Position numbers and translations under genes: made by a program. Positions 1-8,963 of a stretch of 16,743 bases of DNA are shown piece by piece. The stretch comes from Casp-actino8 sp041159745 (GTDB lineage: Bacteria; Actinomycetota; Acidimicrobiia; Acidimicrobiales; Ilumatobacteraceae), in NCBI GenBank assembly GCA_041159745.1, contig JBEAXP010000159.1, forward strand, positions 1 through 16,743, given 5' to 3'. The notes beneath the pieces were generated by a model that worked only from the letters and a program-made list of their open reading frames with translations, was not told the DNA's origin and did no database searches. Each line of letters opens with the position of its first letter. Position 1 is the stretch's first letter.

Positions 1-1364
1 CGGACCGAGGACTCCAGTCGAGCCGCCGCCGCCACAGCCAAGGCCACCTTCTCGGCGTCATCGTCCGCACCCACCAAGCCAACCGTGAGCCGGATCGCCG
101 CCGGATACTCGGCCGCCCCGCTCACCATGAACGGCTCACCCGGCGCCGCGCCGATGCCTTGGGCGGCCAGGGTCATGAGCGCCGAACGCTCATCGGCCAC
201 GTGCACCCACAAGTTGATCCCGTCGGTGCCCGTGGTGGTCACGCCGTTCTCGTGCAGCACCTCGGCGAATGCCCGGCGCCGCGCCGCGTACTCGTCACGC
301 GCCCGGCCCAACGCCGTCACTGTCGTCGGATCGTCGAGCAATTCGAGCAGCACCGCCTGCAGGATTCGGCTGCTCCAACCCGGCCCGAGCAGCCGCCGAT
401 TGGCCGCCGTCGCGATCACCGATCCGACGCCGCCGATGGCCGCCAAACGCAAGTCGGGCCCGTGGCTCTTGGAGAACGAGCGGATGTGCACCGTCTGTCC
501 GGGCAGATGATGCCCGATGCTCGCCAGCGCGCCGCGGGCGATGTCACCCGAGTGGTCGTCCTCCACGATCACGATGTCGCGGCCGTGTTTCGACGCCGAA
601 ATCGCACGGGCGATGGCCTCGGCACGTCGCGCCGACATCGTGATGCCGGTCGGATTCTGCGCCCGCGGCTGCAAGAACACCGCGACCGGATCGAGTCGTA
701 GTGCTTCGGCGAGCCCGTCGACGAGCATGCCCTCGTCGTCGAGCGACACGCCGATCACTTCGGCCCCGATCTGTTCGAGCAGATCGAGCAGCGGCGGGAA
801 CGTGGGATGCTCGACTACGACGCGATCGCCGAGGTGCACCACCACTTGCGCCACGCGATCGAGCGCATCCATCGCTCCGTCCACCACCGTGATCTCGTCG
901 GCCGCGAACGGCCAACGCGCGCGCAACGCCGCCTCGAGCTCGGGCAGAACCGCATGATCGAGATACGAGCTGGTGAGCGATTGGCTGCTCACCCGCGCGA
1001 GAGCGGGGCCCAGGTCGGGCAGCAATCGCGCATCGGGCGTTCCGGTCGACAGATCGAGCGCGAAGTGTCCGCGATTGTCGGGATCGGCCACCACCCGTCG
1101 ATAGCGACGCGGCGCCCCCGGCCCGGTGGGCTGCCGCACGAACGAGCCGTTGCGTCCGAGTGTTTCGATCGCGCCGATGTCGGCCAGCGCGCGCCAGGCT
1201 TCACCCACCGTCGTGGGACTGACTCCCAACGTCTTCGACAGGTCGCGCACCGTGGGAAGCCGCGTCCCCACCACCAATTCGCCTGACGACACCAGCCGCG
1301 AAATGGTCGTGGCGATGCCACGCGCGCTGCGATCGGTGACGTGACGTGAGATGAGGTCGAGCAT
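1..1364 (-). CDS. MocR/GabR-type regulator: GntR winged helix fused to a PLP aminotransferase-like domain (3' end off the left edge)
   Basis: The minus-strand frame is open from the ATG at 1364 to position 1 (454 codons, no stop), so only a short C-terminal tail is missing. Residues about 1-78 form a GntR winged helix; the helix-turn-helix is around TRLPTVRDLSKTLGVSPTTV (33-52). Residues about 100-454 are a fold-type I aminotransferase domain with the PLP-site residues in place: Asn237 in QNPTG, Asp269/Asp270 in VEDDHSG, the Schiff-base Lys299 in RSFSKSHG, and Arg306. Known MocR proteins such as GabR and PdxR use PLP and an amine or amino acid as effector and often control a divergent operon. 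Here the divergent operon should make beta-alanine or 3-aminoisobutyrate, so such an amine may be the signal (inference). No good ribosome site precedes the ATG, so a nearby alternative start is possible. A true aminotransferase is unlikely because of the N-terminal winged helix. Confidence 0.9.
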   Translation of the reverse strand, partial: MLDLISRHVTDRSARGIATTISRLVSSGELVVGTRLPTVRDLSKTLGVSPTTVGEAWRALADIGAIETLGRNGSFVRQPTGPGAPRRYRRVVADPDNRGHFALDLSTGTPDARLLPDLGPALARVSSQSLTSSYLDHAVLPELEAALRARWPFAADEITVVDGAMDALDRVAQVVVHLGDRVVVEHPTFPPLLDLLEQIGAEVIGVSLDDEGMLVDGLAEALRLDPVAVFLQPRAQNPTGITMSARRAEAIARAISASKHGRDIVIVEDDHSGDIARGALASIGHHLPGQTVHIRSFSKSHGPDLRLAAIGGVGSVIATAANRRLLGPGWSSRILQAVLLELLDDPTTVTALGRARDEYAARRRAFAEVLHENGVTTTGTDGINLWVHVADERSALMTLAAQGIGAAPGEPFMVSGAAEYPAAIRLTVGLVGADDDAEKVALAVAAAARLESSV

Positions 1365-1383
1365 GTCGTGTGTTTCCGGGACG

Positions 1384-1403
1384 TTCACCCGGGAGATTCA
1401 CCC
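1384..1403. repeat. 7-bp direct repeat TTCACCC, 13 bp apart: candidate MocR operator
   Basis: TTCACCC occurs at 1384-1390 and again at 1397-1403, a 13-bp period, just upstream of the MocR start codon. MocR-family regulators such as GabR and PdxR are known to bind directly repeated half-sites in the divergent promoter region, so this is a reasonable operator candidate. The repeat is seen directly; the function is inferred. Confidence 0.4.
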
Positions 1404-1425
1404 AGGACGTGATGAATTGTCCTGG
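1402..1425. repeat. Inverted repeat CCAGGAC-N10-GTCCTGG in the divergent promoter
   Basis: The arms CCAGGAC (1402-1408) and GTCCTGG (1419-1425) are perfect complements separated by 10 bp. The site lies upstream of the proposed plus-strand promoter and could be a regulator site, or a hairpin in the MocR leader if that gene starts further upstream. It overlaps the second TTCACCC copy by two bases. Confidence 0.4.
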
Positions 1426-1460
1426 CACAATATTGCCATTGTTCTGTTTCTCCTGTGCCA
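1423..1460. repeat. Widely spaced inverted repeat TGGCACA / TGTGCCA
   Basis: TGGCACA (1423-1429) and TGTGCCA (1454-1460) are exact complements with 24 bp between them; their centres are 31 bp apart, about three helical turns. They bracket the proposed -35 element, and the second arm lies in the spacer of the TTGTTC/TACTCT promoter. An 8-bp palindrome, CAATATTG, sits at 1428-1435. This arrangement fits looping or cooperative binding by a dimeric regulator, but nothing shows which protein would bind. Confidence 0.35.
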
Positions 1461-1512
1461 ATTACTCTGAGCAGGAGAAGTCGCGCTCGAAGCGACCAGC
1501 ACGGGAGGGCTG

Positions 1513-2358
1513 ATGACTGCTGACGTTGTGAGGGCCGCGCTGCTGCAGACCGACTGGCCGGGCACCAAAGAGGCCATGATCGACAAGCACGAGGCCGCGG
1601 TGCACGAGGCCGCGAAGCAGGGCGCACAGGTGATGTGCTTCCAAGAGCTCTTCTACGGGCCTTACTTCTGCCAGGTGCAAGAGGTCGAGTACTACGGCTA
1701 CACCGAGCTCATCCCCGACGGGCCCACCACGCAGCGCTTCCAGAGCATCGCCAAGGAGACGGGCATGGTGCTCGTGCTCCCGATGTACGAGGTCACCCAG
1801 CCCGGCACGTACTACAACACCGCGGCCGTGATCGACGCCGACGGCAAGTACCTCGGCAAGTACCGCAAGCAGCACATCCCGCAGACCAAGGGTTTCTGGG
1901 AGAAGTTCTATTTCAAGCCCGGCAACGGCGGATACCCGGTGTTCGACACCGCCGTCGGCAAGGTGGGCGTCTACATCTGCTACGACCGCCACTTCCCCGA
2001 GGGTTGGCGCGCGCTCGGGCTCAACGGCGCGCACATCGTGTTCAACCCGTCGGCCACCCACCGCGGACTCTCCGAGTACTTGTGGCGTCTCGAGCAGCCG
2101 GCCGCCGCGGTGGCCAACATCTACTACGTCGGGGCCATCAATCGCGTGGGCATCGAACCGCTCGGCACCAACGATTTCTACGGGCAGAGCTATTTCGTCG
2201 ATCCCGAGGGCAAGTTCGTGGGCGAAGTGGGCGACCCGTACAAGCCCGAGCTCATCGTGCGCGATCTCGACATGAAGAAGTTGCTCGAGATCCGCGATCG
2301 CTGGGCCTTCTACCGCGACCGCCGGCCCGACGCGTACGACGAACTCGTCGAGCCCTAA
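1513..2358 (+). CDS. Nitrilase-superfamily amidohydrolase, probable beta-ureidopropionase / N-carbamoyl amino acid hydrolase
   Basis: The 281-residue cytoplasmic protein has the nitrilase catalytic triad: Glu45 in FQELFYG, Lys119 in GKYRKQHIP and Cys156 in YICYDRHFPEGW. A further conserved Glu is at 130 (GFWEKFYF). The family hydrolyses C-N bonds through a Cys thioester. With a dihydropyrimidinase directly downstream, the likely reaction is N-carbamoyl-beta-alanine (or N-carbamoyl-beta-aminoisobutyrate) to beta-amino acid, CO2 and ammonia. N-carbamoyl-D-amino acid hydrolase of hydantoin pathways is the main alternative, and motifs alone do not settle it. It is shorter than eukaryotic beta-ureidopropionase but normal for bacterial members. 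The ATG at 1513 follows GGGAGGG (1503-1509) at a short 3-nt spacing. It is the first gene of the operon; 50 nt separate it from the next. Confidence 0.9.
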   Translation: MTADVVRAALLQTDWPGTKEAMIDKHEAAVHEAAKQGAQVMCFQELFYGPYFCQVQEVEYYGYTELIPDGPTTQRFQSIAKETGMVLVLPMYEVTQPGTYYNTAAVIDADGKYLGKYRKQHIPQTKGFWEKFYFKPGNGGYPVFDTAVGKVGVYICYDRHFPEGWRALGLNGAHIVFNPSATHRGLSEYLWRLEQPAAAVANIYYVGAINRVGIEPLGTNDFYGQSYFVDPEGKFVGEVGDPYKPELIVRDLDMKKLLEIRDRWAFYRDRRPDAYDELVEP

Positions 2359-2408
2359 AACACCACGTTCGACACAGACGACTCACAGCACACGGGAAGG
2401 GGAGGACC

Positions 2409-3857
2409 ATGGGCAAGACACTCATCAAGAACGGAAAGGTGATTTCACCCACCGGCGTCCACGATCAGGACGTTCTGATCGATGGCGAGACCGTGTCGGC
2501 CATCGGCCAGCCGGGTTGGTTCGCCGGCGCCGAGCAGGGTTGCGACAAGGTCATCGACGCCAAGGGCAAGTACGTGATCCCCGGCGGCGTCGACGTGCAC
2601 ACACACATGGAGCTGCCCTTCGGCGGCACGTTCGCGTCCGACACGTTCGAAACCGGTTCGCGCGCCGCCGCGTGGGGCGGCGTCACCACCATCGTCGACA
2701 TGGCCGTGCAGCGTTATGGCGAGAACGTGTTCGACGGTCTGGCCGAATGGCACCGCAAGGCCGATGGGCAGTGCGCCATCGACTACGCGTTCCACCAGAT
2801 CATCGGCGGAGTCGACGAGCAGTCGCTCAAGGCCATGAAGTACCTCACCGAGCACGAGGGCATCTCGTCGTTCAAGTTGTTCATGGCGTATCCGGGTGTC
2901 TTCTACTCGGACGACGGCCAGATCCTGCGCGCGATGCAGACGGCCGCCGAGTGCGGCGCGATGATCATGATGCACGCCGAGAACGGCATCGCGATCGACG
3001 TGCTCGTGCAGCAGGCGATCGCTCGGGGCGACACCGATCCCAAGTACCACTCGTACACGCGCCCGTCTCCGCTCGAGGCCGAAGCCACGCACCGCGCCAT
3101 CGTGCTGTCGCACGTCGCCGGCAACGTGCCGCTGTACATCGTGCACATGTCGGCGGGCGACGCGCTCAACGAAGTGGCCGCGGCTCGCCACGCCGGCCGC
3201 AACGTGTTCGCCGAGACGTGCCCGCAGTACCTCTATCTCACCCTCGAAGAGACCCTCGGCAAGCCGGGCTTCGAAGGTGCGAAGTGGGTCTGCTCCACGC
3301 CGGTTCGTTCGCGCGACAACGACCCGCACTTCGTGGGTCAGATGGGCCACGGCCACCAGGGCGACCTGTGGAAGGGCTTGCGCATGAACGAGTTGGCCGT
3401 GGTCTCCACCGACCACTGCCCGTTCTGCATGAAGGATCAGAAAGAACTCGGCCTGGGCGACTTCTCCAAGATCCCGAACGGCATCGGCGGAGTCGAGCAC
3501 CGCATGGAGCTGATCTATCAAGGCGTGGTGAACGGCGAACTCTCGCTCGAGCGCTGGGTCGAGACCTGCTGCACCACACCCGCCCGCATGTTCGGCATGT
3601 ATCCGAAGAAGGGCATCATCGCTCCCGGTAGCGATGCCGACGTGGTGGTGTGGGATCCCAACACCAAGACCAAGATCGGCATCAACGACAAGCACCACAT
3701 GAACATGGACCACTCGGCCTGGGAAGGCTGGGTCATCGACGGCAAGGTCGACACCGTGTTGTCACGCGGTGCGGTGGTCATCGAGAACGACCAGTACACC
3801 GGCCGCAAGGGCCACGGCCAGTACGTCAAGCGCGGCCTTTCGCAATACCTCGTCTGA
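2409..3857 (+). CDS. hydA: Dihydropyrimidinase / hydantoinase (cyclic amidohydrolase)
   Basis: This 482-residue protein belongs to the amidohydrolase superfamily, D-hydantoinase/dihydropyrimidinase branch. Binuclear metal ligands are visible: His64 and His66 in VDVHTHMELPF, the carbamylated Lys156 in SSFKLFMAYPG, His189 in MMHAEN, His246 in IVHMSAG and Asp335 in STDHCPF. Tyr161, after the Lys motif, matches the substrate-contacting Tyr of the family. It opens the ring of 5,6-dihydrouracil/dihydrothymine, or of 5-substituted hydantoins, to the N-carbamoyl acid, which the upstream gene product would then cleave. The ATG at 2409 has an excellent ribosome site (GGAAGGGGAGG, 2395-2405) and gives the usual family length; the same frame is open upstream, overlapping the preceding gene, but that extension has no family similarity. 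The next gene starts 35 nt downstream. Confidence 0.95.
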   Translation: MGKTLIKNGKVISPTGVHDQDVLIDGETVSAIGQPGWFAGAEQGCDKVIDAKGKYVIPGGVDVHTHMELPFGGTFASDTFETGSRAAAWGGVTTIVDMAVQRYGENVFDGLAEWHRKADGQCAIDYAFHQIIGGVDEQSLKAMKYLTEHEGISSFKLFMAYPGVFYSDDGQILRAMQTAAECGAMIMMHAENGIAIDVLVQQAIARGDTDPKYHSYTRPSPLEAEATHRAIVLSHVAGNVPLYIVHMSAGDALNEVAAARHAGRNVFAETCPQYLYLTLEETLGKPGFEGAKWVCSTPVRSRDNDPHFVGQMGHGHQGDLWKGLRMNELAVVSTDHCPFCMKDQKELGLGDFSKIPNGIGGVEHRMELIYQGVVNGELSLERWVETCCTTPARMFGMYPKKGIIAPGSDADVVVWDPNTKTKIGINDKHHMNMDHSAWEGWVIDGKVDTVLSRGAVVIENDQYTGRKGHGQYVKRGLSQYLV

Positions 3858-3892
3858 TTCCCCCGAGCACGAGCAAACAGAAAGAGAACGAC

Positions 3893-5377
<1,485 letters not shown>

Positions 5378-5380
5378 TTC

Positions 5381-6409
5381 GTGGACATCGGCGTCGTTCT
5401 CCAAACAACTCCACCGGCTTCGCGTGTGGTCGATCTGGCCAAGCGGGCCGAGACATTCGGTTTCAGCCACGTCTGGACCTTCGACAGTCACATCCTGTGG
5501 GAGGAGCCGTTCCCGATCTTCACGCAGATCCTCAACGAGACGCGCAATGTGATCGTGGGTCCGATGGTCACCAATCCGGCCACGCGCGACTGGACCGTGA
5601 CCGCGAGCGCTTTCGCCACGCTCAACGAGATGTTCGGCAATCGCACCGTCATCGGAATCGGGCGTGGCGACTCGGCGGTGCGCGTCACCAACGGCAAGCC
5701 CACGACGTTGGCCACCCTTCGCGAGAGCATCCACGTGATTCGCGAACTCGCCAACGGACGTTCCGTTGATTACAAGGGTTCGTCACTTCGCCTGCCGTGG
5801 GCGTCCAAGTCGCGGGCCGAGGTGTGGGTGGCGGCGTACGGGCCAAAGGCGCTCGCACTCACCGGTGAAGTGGGCGACGGATTCATTCTCCAGTTGGCCG
5901 ACCTCAGCATCGCCGAGTGGACGATCGCCGCGGTGCGCGAAGCGGCCAAGGCGGCCGGTCGCGATCCGAAGAGCGTCAAGATCTGCGTGGCCGCCCCGGC
6001 CTACGTGACCGACGGCAGCCAGGAGCATCTGGCCCATGCGCGAGAGCAGTGTCGCTGGTTCGGCGGCATGGTGGGCAACCACGTGGCCGACATCGTCGAG
6101 CGTTACGGCGAGAACTCCAACGTGCCCAAGGCGCTCACCGATTACATCAAGGGCCGTCAGGGTTACGACTACAACCAACACGGACAGGCCGGCAACACGC
6201 ACACCACCTTCGTGCCCGATGAGATCGTCGACCGGTTCTGCATCGTCGGCCCGGTTCAGACGCAGATCGAGCGTTTGAAGCAGCTGCAGGATCTCGGCGT
6301 CGATCAGTTCTCCATCTACCTGCAGCACGACGCCAAGGACGAAACACTGCAGGCCTATGGCGAGAAGGTCATTCCGGCCATCGCCGAACACGTGCTGGCC
6401 AAGAGCTGA
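5381..6409 (+). CDS. LLM-class, probably F420-dependent oxidoreductase (resembles the TIGR03842 family)
   Basis: This 342-residue luciferase-like TIM barrel resembles methylenetetrahydromethanopterin reductase-type F420 enzymes. GPMVTNPATRDWTVTAS (60-76) and IGIGRGDSAVR (91-101) are the conserved cofactor-region motifs, and VWVAAYGPKALALTGEVGDG (148-167) is typical of the family. From memory it looks most like the group named TIGR03842, whose reaction is unknown. The GTG start lies 3 nt after the preceding stop; AGGTGA (5372-5377) is a possible ribosome site, so translation is probably coupled. Its place between a semialdehyde dehydrogenase and the ABC transporter suggests a redox step in the same pathway. 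The pathway's missing enzyme is the one that reduces uracil/thymine to the dihydro form, so this is the candidate (inference). FMN-dependent monooxygenation of the ring is the alternative. Confidence 0.85.
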   Translation: MDIGVVLQTTPPASRVVDLAKRAETFGFSHVWTFDSHILWEEPFPIFTQILNETRNVIVGPMVTNPATRDWTVTASAFATLNEMFGNRTVIGIGRGDSAVRVTNGKPTTLATLRESIHVIRELANGRSVDYKGSSLRLPWASKSRAEVWVAAYGPKALALTGEVGDGFILQLADLSIAEWTIAAVREAAKAAGRDPKSVKICVAAPAYVTDGSQEHLAHAREQCRWFGGMVGNHVADIVERYGENSNVPKALTDYIKGRQGYDYNQHGQAGNTHTTFVPDEIVDRFCIVGPVQTQIERLKQLQDLGVDQFSIYLQHDAKDETLQAYGEKVIPAIAEHVLAKS

Positions 6410-6414
6410 CCTCC

Positions 6415-7323
6415 ATGACCGCCACTGTCGCCACTCCGCAGCGTGATTCGGCTCTGAAGCGCCGTGTTCGTCGGGTGGTGCTGTTCGTGGTGTCGCTGTT
6501 GCTCGTGGCGGTGCTGTGGGAGGTCTACAAGGCGATCGGTCCGGCCGACGGCGGAAAGATCTTCGGTTGGAAGTTGCTGCCGCGTTCCAACGACAACGCG
6601 ATGCCGCACGTGTGGGAAATGCTGTCTCGATACGCCGATCCCGAACTTCGTGGCTCGAGCCGCGAGATCTGGCGTGTGGTCCTGGCCGGAGCATGGTTCT
6701 CGTTCCGCCTCGCGCTGGTGGGCTTCTTCCTCGGAACAGTGCTCGGGCTGCTTCTCGCGGTGCTCATGGCGCGGTTCAAAGTGGCCGAGCGCGGAATCCT
6801 GCCGTACCTCGTCGTCTCGCAGACGGTGCCGCTCATCGCGCTCGCGCCCCTGGTGGTGTCGTGGGGCGGCAAGCTCGAGATCTTCGGCTGGGAGTGGCCG
6901 CGTTGGCTGTCGGCGTCGGTGCTCGGCGGCTTCCTCGCGTTCTTCCCGGTCGCCGTGGGTGGACTGCGCGGACTCACGTCCCCGCCCGCCGCATCGGTCG
7001 AACTCATGAACAGCTATGCCGCGTCGTGGACTCAGACGCTGTTCAAACTGCGCTTCCCCTCGGCAGTTCCGTTCATCGTGCCCGCGCTCAAGTTGGCGGC
7101 GTCGTCGGCCGTGATCGGTGTGGTGGTCGCCGAGATCTCCACCGGCCTGAAGGGCGGCATCGGCCGTCTCATCATCGAGTACGCGCGCGAAGCCACGAGC
7201 GATCCGGCCAAGGTCTTCACCGCGGTGTTCGGCGCGGCACTGCTCGGTCTGGCCATGTCGGGCTTCGTCACCCTCGCCGACATCTACATGATGCGCAATC
7301 GCCCCAAGGAGGCCACCACATGA
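6415..7323 (+). CDS. ABC importer permease, BPD type (first of two)
   Basis: The 302-residue membrane protein has about six hydrophobic segments (roughly 20-38, 94-119, 130-150, 165-186, 220-242, 266-290). The EAA loop that docks with the ATPase is at about 195-216 (ELMNSYAASWTQTLFKLRFP). It resembles SsuC/TauC/ThiX permeases of the importers that take up sulfonates, taurine or pyrimidine precursors. The ATG lies 5 nt after the preceding stop with no evident ribosome site, so it is probably translated by coupling. Its stop overlaps the ATPase start (ATGA). The substrate is inferred from the operon to be a pyrimidine, hydantoin or related N-heterocycle. Confidence 0.9.
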   Translation: MTATVATPQRDSALKRRVRRVVLFVVSLLLVAVLWEVYKAIGPADGGKIFGWKLLPRSNDNAMPHVWEMLSRYADPELRGSSREIWRVVLAGAWFSFRLALVGFFLGTVLGLLLAVLMARFKVAERGILPYLVVSQTVPLIALAPLVVSWGGKLEIFGWEWPRWLSASVLGGFLAFFPVAVGGLRGLTSPPAASVELMNSYAASWTQTLFKLRFPSAVPFIVPALKLAASSAVIGVVVAEISTGLKGGIGRLIIEYAREATSDPAKVFTAVFGAALLGLAMSGFVTLADIYMMRNRPKEATT

Positions 7324-8120
7324 GTGCCGTCGAGATTCGCAACGTCGGCAAGAATTTCAATGCCGGCTCGTCCAATCAAGTCGATGCCTTGGTCGACGTC
7401 GATCTCTCGATTGCCTCGGGCGAGTTCGTGTCGCTCATCGGTCCGTCGGGATGCGGCAAGTCCACTCTTCTGCGCCTCGTGGCCAACCTGCTCGAACCCA
7501 CGTCGGGCGACATCTCGGTGAACGGGAAGTCGGCCAAGCAGGCGCGCCTCGATCAGGACTATGGCATGGCCTTCCAGCAGTCGGGTCTGTTCGACTGGCG
7601 CACGGTGGTGAAGAACATCGAACTGCCTCTCGAATTGAAGGGCTGGGACAAGGCCAATCGTCGCGAGCGGGCTCTCGAAATGCTCGAGTTGGTGAAGTTG
7701 GCCGACTTCGCCGAACACTTCCCCTGGCAGTTGTCCGGAGGAATGCAGCAGCGCGTCGCCATCGCACGCGCTCTCGCGGTGCATCCGCAGCTGCTTCTCA
7801 TGGACGAGCCGTTCGGCGCTCTCGACGAGATGACGCGCGAGCACATGCAGGGCGAGTTGCTGAGCATCTGCCGTCGCACCGGGAGCACGGTCATCTTCGT
7901 GACCCACTCCATCCCGGAGGCGGTGTACCTGTCGAACCGAGTCGTGGTGATGTCGCCGAGGCCCGGACGCATCACCAAGATCGTCGACGTGAAGATCGAG
8001 GGGGAGCGCACCGACGCGACCCGCGACAACGCGGCGTTCTTCGCCGGTATCACGGCGGTCCGTGAGGCGCTTCGCGGTGTGGAGATGACGGCGCACGTTC
8101 GGGGGATCGAAGACCGGTGA
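7320..8120 (+). CDS. ABC importer ATP-binding subunit (SsuB/TauB/ThiZ-like)
   Basis: The 266-residue ATPase has all nucleotide-binding motifs: Walker A GPSGCGKST (41-49), Q-loop Gln86/Gln87, signature LSGGMQQR (138-145), Walker B LLLMDEP (158-164), D-loop GALD (166-169) and switch His196. It energises the two permeases on either side of it. The ATG at 7320 overlaps the upstream stop as ATGA. The downstream permease begins with GTG overlapping this stop as GTGA. Such overlaps show that the three genes are translated together. The same frame is open upstream inside the permease gene, but that part has no ABC similarity. Confidence 0.95.
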   Translation: MSAVEIRNVGKNFNAGSSNQVDALVDVDLSIASGEFVSLIGPSGCGKSTLLRLVANLLEPTSGDISVNGKSAKQARLDQDYGMAFQQSGLFDWRTVVKNIELPLELKGWDKANRRERALEMLELVKLADFAEHFPWQLSGGMQQRVAIARALAVHPQLLLMDEPFGALDEMTREHMQGELLSICRRTGSTVIFVTHSIPEAVYLSNRVVVMSPRPGRITKIVDVKIEGERTDATRDNAAFFAGITAVREALRGVEMTAHVRGIEDR

Positions 8121-8908
8121 GCTCACGGGCCGCATCCATCGCGCGCAACGCGCTTCCGCCGGCGGTGTTCGGCGTGGGCTTCCTCGCGCTCTGGGAACTC
8201 GTGGTGAAGGGCTTCGACCTCAAGCCTTATTTCCTCGCCCCGCCCTCCAAGATCTGGCAGAAGTTCACCGAGAACTTCGATCTCATCTGGGGGGCCACCA
8301 AGGTGTCGGGTACCAACGCGTTGGTGGGCCTTCTGGTGGGCACGGCGTTTGGCATCGTGATGAGCCTGGTGCTCAGCCGATATCGCGTCCTGAGCGATCT
8401 GGTCACCCCGCTCGCCATCGCTCTCAACGCCATTCCGATCTTCGTGCTGGTGGCGGTGCTCAACAACATGTTCGCCATCACGAGCGAAGTGCCGCGCCGA
8501 ATCATGGTCACGCTCGTCGTGTACTTCATCGTGCTCGTGAACGTCGCCCGCGGACTCACGCAAGTGAGCTCCACGCACGTCGAGCTGATGCGGTCGTACG
8601 CCGCGAGCGAGGTGGCGATTCTGCGCAAGTTGCGGGTGCCGAACGCGTTGCCCTACCTCTTCACCGCGCTCAAGATCGCGGCGCCGGCGTCGGTCATCAC
8701 CGCTTTCGTCAGCGAATACTTCGGGGGGTCCCAGAACGGCCTGGGCAGCCGAATCGCCAGCAACATCGCCAATTCGAAGAACGCCGTGGCCTGGGCGTAT
8801 GTCCTGGGGGCATGCCTGCTCGGTCTAACGTTCTATGTGATCTCCAGCCTGCTGGAGGGAGCCGCCACACCCGGTGGAGGCTCCAAACGGGCCAAGAAGA
8901 GTCGCTGA
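8117..8908 (+). CDS. ABC importer permease, BPD type (second of two)
   Basis: The 263-residue protein is the partner permease. Hydrophobic segments lie at roughly 14-31, 66-86, 95-115, 127-146, 181-201 and 224-246. The EAA loop is at 155-178 (ELMRSYAASEVAILRKLRVP), followed by the conserved SEYFGGSQNGLGSRI. The GTG start is in the 4-nt overlap with the ATPase stop; no ATG gives a better N-terminus. The C-terminus is a basic tail (GGGSKRAKKSR). Having two distinct permeases with one ATPase implies a heterodimeric channel, unlike the more common homodimeric SsuC/TauC systems. Confidence 0.9.
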   Translation: MSSRAASIARNALPPAVFGVGFLALWELVVKGFDLKPYFLAPPSKIWQKFTENFDLIWGATKVSGTNALVGLLVGTAFGIVMSLVLSRYRVLSDLVTPLAIALNAIPIFVLVAVLNNMFAITSEVPRRIMVTLVVYFIVLVNVARGLTQVSSTHVELMRSYAASEVAILRKLRVPNALPYLFTALKIAAPASVITAFVSEYFGGSQNGLGSRIASNIANSKNAVAWAYVLGACLLGLTFYVISSLLEGAATPGGGSKRAKKSR

Positions 8909-8963
8909 CTCGACGAGGACCACAAGACCAAGGGCGAGAGCCCATGGGGAGGAGCAAAACAGA

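Larger units (their letters stand above)
1365..1512. promoter_or_regulatory. Divergent control region between the MocR gene and the pyrimidine/hydantoin operon
   Basis: These 148 bp separate two divergent start codons and hold no gene. They are visibly richer in A/T than the flanks between about 1411 and 1470. A plausible plus-strand promoter is TTGTTC (1439-1444), 18 bp, TACTCT (1463-1468), which predicts a start near 1475. Several direct and inverted repeats, listed separately, lie across it. A small hairpin, GTCGC (1480-1484) / GCGAC (1492-1496), would fall in the leader, just before the GGGAGGG ribosome site at 1503-1509. Promoter calls are by eye and weak. Confidence 0.5.

Noticed and set aside
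159..1286. Several plus-strand open frames (for example 159-701 and 807-1286) opposite the left-edge regulator.
   Set aside because: The minus strand is one uninterrupted frame encoding a complete winged helix and aminotransferase-like domain; the plus-strand frames have no recognisable content.
1480..1496. Leader hairpin GTCGC/GCGAC before the first operon gene considered as a riboswitch.
   Set aside because: Only a 5-bp stem within a predicted leader of about 38 nt, which is too small for any known riboswitch; it may at most affect translation.
1635..2408. Upstream extension of the dihydropyrimidinase frame, overlapping the nitrilase gene.
   Set aside because: The extension is Arg-rich and unlike any amidohydrolase. 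The ATG at 2409 has a strong ribosome site and gives the normal protein length.
2445..3713. Long minus-strand open frame (422 codons) opposite the dihydropyrimidinase.
   Set aside because: Low-complexity, His/Val/Arg-rich translation with no family motif, and fully covered by a gene with all catalytic residues in place.
6516..7319. Upstream extension of the ABC ATPase frame inside the first permease, suggesting a fusion.
   Set aside because: No ABC similarity before residue 1 of the 7320 start. The ATGA overlap and the Walker A position about 40 residues in agree with a separate gene.
8874..8963. Extended N-terminus of the THI5-like protein starting at 8874, within the upstream permease gene.
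   Set aside because: The added residues would bury the lipoprotein signal. The ATG at 8964 with GGGGAGGAG upstream gives a standard signal peptide.
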